DNA from: Sulfitobacter sabulilitoris
GTDB lineage: Bacteria; Pseudomonadota; Alphaproteobacteria; Rhodobacterales; Rhodobacteraceae
Direction: 5' to 3'
Length of the DNA stretch: 64,000 nt
Assembly (NCBI RefSeq): GCF_005887615.1
Contig: NZ_VANS01000004.1
Span: 1-64,000, forward strand
The position numbers were made by a program, and so were the translations under genes. A model generated the notes under the pieces. It saw only the letters and a list, made by a program, of their open reading frames with translations, was not told the origin of the DNA and searched no databases. Of the stretch, positions 25,051 through 32,714 are shown in pieces (position 1 is the first letter of the stretch; every line of letters begins with the position of its first letter).

Positions 25051-25857
25051 ATGCGACCGCGTCAAATGGCCAAGTCCGCGCTGACCGTGGCGCGGCGCAC
25101 AGTTGGATTGCCGGCGGCGACGTTCTGGGGGCGTCTGATGGCCAGCGGCATCCGCCCTCCCGCCTTTGTCGGGGCCTATCCCGATTTCGACACCGCGCGG
25201 GCCAACGCGCCGAAAACCGCGCCCAATACCTATGATGACGACACTGTCGCACCGCTCAATTTCAAGGTGATGTGCGAGGTCCACATCTGGGATTATCCAG
25301 TCATTTTCTGGCTCGAACGTCTGTTGAAACCGGATATGCACGTGCTCGACGCGGGCGGGCATTTCGGCACGAAATATATCGCTTTCCAACATATTCTGGC
25401 GCTTGGTGCCATTCGGTGGACCGTTCAGGATTTGCCCGCAACGATACGTGGCGCGCGCGCGGGACAGCGGCGCGGGGATGTGCCCGGTGAAATCAGGTTT
25501 CTGGATGACGTCACCCAGGCGGAAAGCGCCGATATCCTGCTCATGTCCGGCTTGCTGCAATACCTCGACAGACCGATCGCGGAACTTGTCTCGGCGTTAC
25601 CTGCCCGGCCGCCGCATATCGTTCTCAACAAGGTCGCGACCCGCGATGGTCCGACTGTCGTCACCCTCGAAAAGATCGGAACGGCGCGTGTGCCCTACCA
25701 GATACGCAACCGCGAGGCGTTCGAAGCCGACCTGAGAGCGATGGGCTATGTGATCCGTGACAGCTGGACGATCCCGTCGCTGGCGCGGGTGATCGCAACG
25801 CATCCCGCACTCGGGGCCAGCACCAGCCGCGGATACTACCTGGAGCGGGCGGCATGA
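25051..25857 (+). CDS. Putative SAM-dependent methyltransferase (TIGR04325-like)
   Basis: The start at ATG 25051 gives 268 residues. The N-terminal block PPAFVGAYPDFDTARANAP and the SAM-binding strand MHVLDAGGHFGTKYIAFQHIL resemble TIGR04325 proteins, which occur in polysaccharide and lipopolysaccharide clusters. A later strand ADILLMSGLLQYLDRPI fits the fold. It would methylate a sugar of the polymer or an intermediate; the target is unknown. The upstream part of the open frame (from 24970) overlaps the divergent promoter region and is discarded. Confidence 0.72.
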   Translation: MRPRQMAKSALTVARRTVGLPAATFWGRLMASGIRPPAFVGAYPDFDTARANAPKTAPNTYDDDTVAPLNFKVMCEVHIWDYPVIFWLERLLKPDMHVLDAGGHFGTKYIAFQHILALGAIRWTVQDLPATIRGARAGQRRGDVPGEIRFLDDVTQAESADILLMSGLLQYLDRPIAELVSALPARPPHIVLNKVATRDGPTVVTLEKIGTARVPYQIRNREAFEADLRAMGYVIRDSWTIPSLARVIATHPALGASTSRGYYLERAA

Positions 25858-25882
25858 CAGTCCCGCCGGGGCGGTGGGCCGA

Positions 25883-27670
25883 ATGAAACGACCGATTGCC
25901 ATAGCTGCCGTGGTGGTGGCCGCCGCTGCGGTCGGGCTGGCGCTGGGTGCGCCCTGGCGCGACCTTCTTGGCACGGCCAGGGATGTGGTGGCCTGGCAGG
26001 TGCAGGCAGGACAACCGGATCACGCCGACGCGATGATCGCCATGCCCGACGGGGTGCGGCTGGCGACGGATGTGTATCTGCCGGGGGAAACCGGCAGGCG
26101 TCCGACTGTTCTCATGCGGCTTCCTTACGGAAAAAGATCCTACGGCGAGGTCAGGTTCTGGGTCGATCAATTGACCCGCCGGGGCTTTGCCGTGGTCGCG
26201 CAGGACATGCGCGGGCGGCATGCATCCGAGGGGGTGTTCGCACCCTATCCCAACGCCGGGCGGGACGGCGCGGCAACGCTCGACTGGATCGTCGCGCAGC
26301 CGTGGTCGAACGGGCGGGTGGGCACGCTCGGGTGTTCCGCGCTGGGCGAGGCGCAGTTGATGCTGGCCGCCCAGGGTCATCCCGCACATCGCGCAATGGT
26401 CCCGATCGCTGCGGGCGGGGCGATTGGCTCTGCCGGGGGCAATCGCGACTACTTCAGCGTATTCGAGGGCGGAATTTTCGCCCTGGCCACCGGTGCGGGC
26501 TGGTTCGGGGCACAGGGCGGCAAGACGCCCGCGCGCTCCGGTCCTCATCCGATCGATCCCGCGTCCACGCTGGACCACCTGCCGATCATCGACATCGTCC
26601 GGCAGATGCGGCCCGACCCGACCGACTACGAGGCGTTCTTGCGCAATTTCGATGTGCCCGGCTATTGGCGCGATGCGGGCTATGTCACCGGCAAGGAACG
26701 TTTTGCCACGCCGTCGCTTCTTGTCGATACCTGGCACGACCCCGGCATCCGGTCCACCCTCGACCTGGCCGAGACATTGGCCCGCGGCGGGGCGCCGGTC
26801 AGTACGATCATCGCCGCAGGGACGCATTGTGGGTATCTGGGCAGCGACGGTGATACCGTGGTGGGCGATCTGGCGGTCAGTCCGGAAACAACTTTCGGCT
26901 TTGTCGATGCGATCGTCGGGTTTCTTGACCATCACCTGGCCGATGGCCCGGCACCGCAGTTGCCGCCGCTCAGCTATTACTCGCTGGTCGAAGACCGTTG
27001 GCGCAGCGCGACACGCTGGCCACCGCAGGCCGCGACCCTCACACGCTTGTATCTGACCGGGGATGCAGCGCTAAGCCCTGCGCGACCGACAGGGCCCGCC
27101 GCACCGCGCCGGTTGCGGTCCGATCCCGCGGATCCGGTGCCAAGCATCGGCGGCGCCCTGTGTTGCACCGGCGATCCGGAGGCGCGCAGCGGGCCGGTCT
27201 TCCAGAATGCGATCGAGGGGCGCGATGATCTGCTGCTCTATTCGTCCGAGCCGCTGCGCGCACCCTTGTTGGTTGCGGGCCCCATCCGCGCCCGGCTTCG
27301 GATTTCAGCGGATGTTCCCGATACCGATGTGGTCCTGCGCCTGACGGACGTCGATCCGGAGGGTCGCTCCCTGCTTGTTCAGGAAGGCGCGCTCAGGCTG
27401 CGCTACCGCGATGGCTTTGACCGGCCCAGGCTGATGAAGCCGGGCGAGATCTATGACGTGACCATCGAAATCCGCGATATCGCCTACCTGTTCCGCGCCG
27501 GCCATCGCTTGCGGCTTCATGTTGCGGGCAGCAGTTTTCCCCGCCTGGCGCGCAATCTGAATACCGGCGGGACGAACCATTCCGAAACGGCGATGACCGT
27601 GGCCAATATCGCCGTGCACAGCGACACTGCGCAGGCGTCCGAACTGATCCTTTATGCGTTGCCCGACTGA
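25883..27670 (+). CDS. CocE/NonD family serine hydrolase, exported or membrane-anchored
   Basis: From ATG 25883 the product is 595 residues. An N-terminal hydrophobic helix (about residues 3-25) acts as signal or anchor. The alpha/beta-hydrolase domain follows: MPDGVRLATDVYLPG, the nucleophile loop GTLGCSALGEAQLM with Ser, Asp in LLVDTWHDPGI, and His in AAGTHCGYLG. A C-terminal jelly-roll domain (X-Pro dipeptidyl-peptidase C-terminal type) ends the protein. CocE-type enzymes cleave esters or acyl-amino-acid bonds. Inside an exopolysaccharide/NRPS locus it could trim acyl or peptidyl groups on the polymer. Its last 19 bases overlap the convergent GT4 gene. Confidence 0.85.
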   Translation: MKRPIAIAAVVVAAAAVGLALGAPWRDLLGTARDVVAWQVQAGQPDHADAMIAMPDGVRLATDVYLPGETGRRPTVLMRLPYGKRSYGEVRFWVDQLTRRGFAVVAQDMRGRHASEGVFAPYPNAGRDGAATLDWIVAQPWSNGRVGTLGCSALGEAQLMLAAQGHPAHRAMVPIAAGGAIGSAGGNRDYFSVFEGGIFALATGAGWFGAQGGKTPARSGPHPIDPASTLDHLPIIDIVRQMRPDPTDYEAFLRNFDVPGYWRDAGYVTGKERFATPSLLVDTWHDPGIRSTLDLAETLARGGAPVSTIIAAGTHCGYLGSDGDTVVGDLAVSPETTFGFVDAIVGFLDHHLADGPAPQLPPLSYYSLVEDRWRSATRWPPQAATLTRLYLTGDAALSPARPTGPAAPRRLRSDPADPVPSIGGALCCTGDPEARSGPVFQNAIEGRDDLLLYSSEPLRAPLLVAGPIRARLRISADVPDTDVVLRLTDVDPEGRSLLVQEGALRLRYRDGFDRPRLMKPGEIYDVTIEIRDIAYLFRAGHRLRLHVAGSSFPRLARNLNTGGTNHSETAMTVANIAVHSDTAQASELILYALPD

Positions 27671-28761
27671 TCGGCCAGCACGTCTTCGACGACGCGCGCG
27701 AAGTCGCGGCGAAACCGCTCCGCCCCGAACCCGGCCGCGTGGTCGCTGATCCCGACGGGATCGAAATCTGCCGCGCGGCGTTCGAAGCGGGCCACCACCT
27801 CGCGGATGGCGGTCGTATCCTGACGGTCAAAAAACAAGCCCGTCTTGCCGTCAACGACGCTGTCACACACACCGCCGCGCCCATAGGCCAGCACCGGCGT
27901 GCCGCAGGCCATCGCTTCGACCGGGACAATGCCGAAATCCTCCTCCGCCGGGAAAATCAGCGCTTTGGCCCCTTGGTAGAGGGCGGGCAGATTCTCGCCC
28001 GCGACCCGGCCTAGAAGCTCGACGTTGGAGGGCAGATTGCGTTCGAGCTCGGCACGCTGGCTGCCATCCCCGACGACCAGCAGGCGATGATCCAGATCGC
28101 GAAACGCTTCGATCACCAGATCCGCGCGCTTGTATGGCACCAACTGCGACACGAAGAGATAATAGTCGCGCGTGCCCGCGTCGCGGGGCAGGCGGTAGGC
28201 CTCAAGATCGACCGGCGGATGCACGACGGTCGCATCCCTGTTGTAAAACCGCCGTATCCGCCGTGCGATAAAGGTGGAATTGGCGACAAAGCGGTCCACC
28301 CGCGCGGCCGAGGTTACATCCCAGACCCGCAAACGGTGGGCCAGCCCCGAGAAATACATCCGGCCCAGCCACCCCAGTCGGTCGCGGTAAGGTCCGTAAT
28401 GATCCCAGATATAGCGCATCGGCGTATGAACATAGCATACGTGGGCGGCATCCGGCGGCACGATCACCCCTTTGGCGGGGCCGCTCTCGGAAGAGATTAC
28501 CAGATCGTACCCGGTCAGGTCCAACTCCTCCAACGCGCGGGGCATAAAGCCCAGGTACTTTTGGTAGTGCTTGCGGGCACCGGGCAGACGGGCGATGAAT
28601 GTCTCGGTGATCGGGCGGCTGTTCAACACATCGGACAAAGAGGCACGATCGGCGACATGAGTGTAGATATCGGCCTGCGGATAGAGCCGGACAAGTTCTT
28701 CCAGAACACGCTCGCCGCCGCGCATTCCGACCAGCCAATAGTGAACGATGGCAACCTTCAC
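27652..28761 (-). CDS. Glycosyltransferase family 4 (WbaZ-like)
   Basis: The 369-residue GT-B enzyme has N-terminal MKVAIVHYWLVGMRGGERVLEEL, the acceptor-domain segment CYVHTPMRYIWDHYG and the donor-domain motif EEDFGIVPVEAMACGTPVLAYG (E-x7-E). The GGERV and HTPMRY segments are typical of the WbaZ-type mannosyltransferase branch, though the donor sugar is not certain. It lies 15 bases downstream of the Wzc-like gene in the same operon. Confidence 0.88.
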   Translation of the reverse strand: MKVAIVHYWLVGMRGGERVLEELVRLYPQADIYTHVADRASLSDVLNSRPITETFIARLPGARKHYQKYLGFMPRALEELDLTGYDLVISSESGPAKGVIVPPDAAHVCYVHTPMRYIWDHYGPYRDRLGWLGRMYFSGLAHRLRVWDVTSAARVDRFVANSTFIARRIRRFYNRDATVVHPPVDLEAYRLPRDAGTRDYYLFVSQLVPYKRADLVIEAFRDLDHRLLVVGDGSQRAELERNLPSNVELLGRVAGENLPALYQGAKALIFPAEEDFGIVPVEAMACGTPVLAYGRGGVCDSVVDGKTGLFFDRQDTTAIREVVARFERRAADFDPVGISDHAAGFGAERFRRDFARVVEDVLADQSGNA

Positions 28762-28776
28762 GGCGTGTCCATTCCG

Positions 28777-30990
28777 TCAGTACCCGTAGGAATACATATC
28801 GACTTCGCGAGAGGCGGCGTCCTTGCGGCGCACCATCGTCAGCACGGTGCCGGCAACGTTCACGCCGCCCTCTTCAAGCCTGCGCAGCGCGTCGCGCGCC
28901 ACAGAGGCCCGCGTCTTGCCGCACTGAACTGCAAACAGCGTGGCGTCCGCCTGCTTGGCCAGCAAAACGGAATCCGCGAGGTTCAGCACGGGCGGGGCAT
29001 TAACCACGATATAGTCATACTGCGACGACATGCGATTGAGCAGGCCCTCGAACAAGGGCGACAGGAGCAGGTTCGTCGGATCCTGCGTCGCCCGGCAGGG
29101 CGTTATGACATCCGCGCCAAGCACATCGGAATGCACGGTCAGATCCTTCAGCTTTTCGCCGCCCTGAAGATAGCTGGCCAGGCAATTCCCCTCGGACGGC
29201 AGCTCAAGCGCCTTGCGGATATCGGGTCGCCGCAAGTCGGCGTCGATCAGCAGGACCGATTTCTTGGGCTGGATCATCACCTTGGCCAGCGCGCAAGACA
29301 GGGAGGTCTTGCCCTCGTTCGGGACGGAGGAGGTGACAACGACTATTCGCGGTGTCCTTGTGCGAGCGACATCGAACAGATGTGTGCGGATGGCGCGCAC
29401 GTGATCCATGTAATTTGTCCTGCTCTTCCCGGTCAGTTCCTTGCGCAACCACTTGAAGGATTTGCCGAATGTCCGGACATAGGGAACGGTCGCGACATTG
29501 GGTTTCTGGCTGATCGCGCGCAATTCGTCGGTCGTGGATACCGGCGCATGCACGAGGTTGCGCAAGAATATGAATGCAATTGCCGCTGACATTCCCAGAA
29601 CCATCGCGGAGAGCATGAAGATCGTCTTGCGCGGACCCGACGGCACGACCGGAACCGACGCGTATCCAATGACGCGCGCCTCGGGGGTCTGAAAATCGGC
29701 CTGCGCGCTGGTTTCCTTGAACCGCGACAGGAAATTTTCATAGACAAGGCGGGTCGCCTGCGCGGTGCGTTCAAGCTGGCTCAGCCGGACGGAGGCCTTG
29801 GCAAGCGAATCCGCGCGCTGCGACACGACAGCAATTTGTTCGCTCAGCGCATCCTCGCGGTTTCGCGTCACGATGACATCGCTGCGCATGGCTTCCAACC
29901 GCCGCCGCAATTCATCCTCGATGCTGCGGTCGATATCGCCAAGCTGGGCGCTGATCCGTATCATTTCGGGGTGCTTTCGCCCCAGCGTGCTGGCCAGTTG
30001 CGCCTGCGCGGCGGCCAGTTCGGCGCGCTGCCGCTGAAGTGTCTCGAGCAGCGGCGAGGTCACGACATCGGCCACCGCGCCCAGCCCGCCGGCCTGCTCG
30101 AGCATTTCGACCTGGCTCAGCCGCACTTCGGCATCGGCGCGCTCGGTGGAACTGCCGACCAGCTTGGTGTTCAATTCCGCCAGCAACTGGTTGATGCTCA
30201 CCTCGCTGCCATTGGCGATCTCGATCATGTTGGCCTTGAAATCCACGACCTCCCGGTCGGCGGTCTCGACCTGGTCGCTCAGCTCCAGCAAGCGGTCCGA
30301 CAGCCAGGCGTTGGCCCGCAGTGTCGCGGCCATCTTGGCGTCAAGTTGGCTTTCGATATATTGATCCGCAACGGCGTTCGCGATCTCTGCCGCCAGTTTC
30401 GGGTTGGTGCTGCGAAAGCTGATGCCGATGCCATAGGAAACCCCGATCTGCGACACGCCAAGGTCGCGACGCACCGCGCCGATCACCCAGGACCGCAACG
30501 TGTCAAACGGCAGGCGCGCCGCGATGACATGAGGTTTTTCGCCACCACGCGCGATTCTCTTCAAATACGACACGACGCTTTCGGGCCGCGGCAGCCGCGG
30601 GTCGAATTCCGGCGCATCGACAAGATCAAGCCGATCCACGACCTCGCCGATCAGGACATTGGACCGGATCGTGATCACCTCGCCGGCCATCACCGACTGC
30701 GAGACGTCAAGGTTTGACACGACCTCCTCGACCGGCGTCACCCGTTCCTTTCGGGTGTCGAGGATCACTTGCGAATAGGCGGTAAAGACCGGTGGTACGA
30801 ATTGCAGATAGACGAACATGGCGACAAGGCTGGCAAATGTCGTCAGCGCGATCAGCCGCGCATTGGAGCGTAGCACGGAAAAGAGATACATCAGGTCGAT
30901 CGAATGGATCGCGTTGTGCCCCTCGCCGGTGCCATGTACCGGTGCGTCGCTTCCGCCTGGGTGCCTGTTGGCCGTGGGACGGTTCATCAT
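28777..30990 (-). CDS. Polysaccharide co-polymerase/tyrosine autokinase (Wzc/ExoP-like)
   Basis: The 737-residue inner-membrane protein has a Wzz domain with a first membrane segment near residues 45-65 and a long periplasmic coiled coil (about 200-420). The second membrane segment (about 450-475, after a Pro-rich SVPVVPSGPRKT) leads to a C-terminal BY-kinase domain. Kinase motifs are Walker A SSVPNEGKTSLSCALA, Walker A' VLLIDADLRRPDI and Walker B YIVVNAPP. The C-terminal tyrosine tail is short, ending MYSYGY, with three Tyr instead of the five to seven of Wzc/ExoP. It controls chain length with the ExoF-like exporter, whose gene overlaps by four bases. Confidence 0.92.
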   Translation of the reverse strand: MMNRPTANRHPGGSDAPVHGTGEGHNAIHSIDLMYLFSVLRSNARLIALTTFASLVAMFVYLQFVPPVFTAYSQVILDTRKERVTPVEEVVSNLDVSQSVMAGEVITIRSNVLIGEVVDRLDLVDAPEFDPRLPRPESVVSYLKRIARGGEKPHVIAARLPFDTLRSWVIGAVRRDLGVSQIGVSYGIGISFRSTNPKLAAEIANAVADQYIESQLDAKMAATLRANAWLSDRLLELSDQVETADREVVDFKANMIEIANGSEVSINQLLAELNTKLVGSSTERADAEVRLSQVEMLEQAGGLGAVADVVTSPLLETLQRQRAELAAAQAQLASTLGRKHPEMIRISAQLGDIDRSIEDELRRRLEAMRSDVIVTRNREDALSEQIAVVSQRADSLAKASVRLSQLERTAQATRLVYENFLSRFKETSAQADFQTPEARVIGYASVPVVPSGPRKTIFMLSAMVLGMSAAIAFIFLRNLVHAPVSTTDELRAISQKPNVATVPYVRTFGKSFKWLRKELTGKSRTNYMDHVRAIRTHLFDVARTRTPRIVVVTSSVPNEGKTSLSCALAKVMIQPKKSVLLIDADLRRPDIRKALELPSEGNCLASYLQGGEKLKDLTVHSDVLGADVITPCRATQDPTNLLLSPLFEGLLNRMSSQYDYIVVNAPPVLNLADSVLLAKQADATLFAVQCGKTRASVARDALRRLEEGGVNVAGTVLTMVRRKDAASREVDMYSYGY

Positions 30991-32255
30991 TTATCGTCCA
31001 AGGATTCAGGGGATTTCACGACGATGACCAGCAGGTCGCCGGGCAACAATTCGTCACTGGGCGTTATGGTCAGGGTGCTGATCCCCGCGCCATCGCGCCT
31101 GCGAACCTGGTATTGCAGCAGCAATTCGGTCTGCAATCCGGAGGCTGCGTTCATCCATTGCTGCAACAGGCGCATCCGATCCTGAAGCGATGCGCGCGTC
31201 GACAGCGCCTTCTTGATTTCGCTCAGAAACCTTTGCTGTTCGGTCAACAGCTGTTTTTCGCGTTCGGCGTCGAACTGTGACAATCGCCCGGACAATTCGG
31301 CCAGTTGCACCCGCGCGGCAGAGCGTTCTTCGCGCAGCTGCAAAAGCTGGTTGTCGGCCTGGGAGGCCCGAAGTTCGGTCGTGGTGACCTCGTTCTTGGG
31401 GATCAACCCGCGATCGGCCAGCGTTCGCACGCGTGTGACCTCGCCTCGGGTGATGGTCAACACCTCGGTCAGAACGACCTCTTGCTGCTCCAGCAACGAG
31501 ATCCGGTTTTCCGACTCCGATACCGCGTCGGTCAGCAGCTTGCGGCGGGTGGTCGCGTCCTGCGCCTCAAGGGCGATGATCCTGTCTTCCTCGATCCTGT
31601 GTTCATCGAACAATTCGCGGTCTATGCCGGGGCGGATCGTCTGCGGCACGTCGGTCCAGACCGCGCTGTCGTTGCCCTTGAGTTGCGCCTGAGCGCGGGC
31701 GAATTGCGCGGCCAGCAGAGCGAGATCAAACTCGATCGTATTGAGAGACCCCTCAAGGCTGCGCCGCTCCAGAACCCGCGCTTCCTCGTTGTTCGCTGAA
31801 ATCGATGGTCCGCCGGCCATGCCCACCGCCTGCTCGGCCGTCATGAAGGGCTGGTAATCGTAGTTGCCCGGCGTTCTGACATCGCCCAGCACCGAGATGG
31901 GGCGGAAGCTGGCAATCGACAATTCAATCAGCGGATCCACGAAGATCTCTCGATCGACATAGGCGGCCTGGATCATCCGGCGGGCGTCGCTGACCGTGTT
32001 CGACACCACTTCGAGGCCGCCGATAAAGGGCAACTGCACGGCACCGTCGCGGCCTACCGTAAACCGTTGGGGGGGGTCGTTGTCATCCAGTATGTCAAGC
32101 TCAAGCTCGTCGCCCACGTTGATCAGGTAGGCGTCCAACGTTGCCGCCGATGCGGGCATGGCCGCGCCGAGGGTCGCGACCAACATGCATGCCGCCCAAA
32201 CCCAGTTGCGCACCGGGGCGATAAAAAAAGGATGACTTCTCGCTATCAAAAACAT
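30987..32255 (-). CDS. Polysaccharide export protein, ExoF-like (outer-membrane Wza family)
   Basis: The 422-residue protein is close in length to Sinorhizobium ExoF. A Sec signal peptide (about residues 1-38, ending PASA) is followed by the polysaccharide export domain INVGDELELDILDDND and RDGAVQLPFIGGLEV, then an SLBB-type segment SVLGDVRTPGNYDYQPFMTAEQAVGMAGG. A long coiled coil covers about residues 175-370. No lipobox Cys is present, so unlike Wza it is not a lipoprotein. First gene of the ExoF-like, ExoP-like, GT4 operon. Confidence 0.88.
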   Translation of the reverse strand: MFLIARSHPFFIAPVRNWVWAACMLVATLGAAMPASAATLDAYLINVGDELELDILDDNDPPQRFTVGRDGAVQLPFIGGLEVVSNTVSDARRMIQAAYVDREIFVDPLIELSIASFRPISVLGDVRTPGNYDYQPFMTAEQAVGMAGGPSISANNEEARVLERRSLEGSLNTIEFDLALLAAQFARAQAQLKGNDSAVWTDVPQTIRPGIDRELFDEHRIEEDRIIALEAQDATTRRKLLTDAVSESENRISLLEQQEVVLTEVLTITRGEVTRVRTLADRGLIPKNEVTTTELRASQADNQLLQLREERSAARVQLAELSGRLSQFDAEREKQLLTEQQRFLSEIKKALSTRASLQDRMRLLQQWMNAASGLQTELLLQYQVRRRDGAGISTLTITPSDELLPGDLLVIVVKSPESLDDK

Positions 32256-32714
32256 GACGAATCGCTGGGTAAAAAATTCATTACTTACTATAGCAACTTA
32301 ACCCCGCCGCAGGCTTGATATTCACCAAAGCGCCGGACGTGGACGGTTGCGGGCCATCAACCGACAGCCCAAAGGGCAGGGTGGCGCAGGCCAGCACATA
32401 TGCCAGGCCATTTCGTGTGCACACGTCGGCTCTGCCGTGCCGGCACTGCGAATCGGCGCAATGGGGTGCGTAGGCTTCGTGCACGGGACAGGCGAAAGCC
32501 GACCGGTTTTGCCGCCGGACGCCTCGCCTTTTGCGTGAAACTGGCACAGGAGGCCGCGGCGAATTCGATTTTGTTTTGACTCGCCGCGACGCATGGCGCG
32601 AAACTATGTATTATTATCAGTTGCGCGCATGCGCCCGTTTCCGGCGAATTTTTTCCGTATTGCCTGATTTGCCGATGGTTTTTTTCGACCAATGGGGCGT
32701 GAAAGGGAATTGAA
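32256..32714. promoter_or_regulatory. 459-base divergent region between export operon and C-PCP-TE operon
   Basis: No supported gene. The end near 32255 holds the extended -10 candidate for the export operon. The end near 32714 is AT-rich (around 32600-32680) and has the ribosome site GAAAGGGA before ATG 32715. An 88-codon minus-strand frame (32281-32547) has no ribosome site or recognisable content and is not called. Confidence 0.5.
32287..32295 (-). promoter_or_regulatory. Possible extended -10 promoter of the ExoF-like operon
   Basis: Read on the minus strand the bases are TGCTATAGT, matching the extended -10 consensus TGnTATAAT at all but one position. Transcription would begin about 25 bases before the ExoF-like ATG. 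No good -35 hexamer is seen, which extended -10 promoters tolerate. Confidence 0.35.

Noticed and set aside
23312-25252. 646-codon minus-strand frame overlapping the Wzy-like gene
   Set aside because: The alternative minus frame 23470-24900 has proper membrane topology; this one is Arg/Gly-rich and out of frame with it.
28087-29589. 500-codon plus-strand frame over the Wzc-like and GT4 genes
   Set aside because: Antisense to two well-supported genes, with no recognisable fold or start signal.
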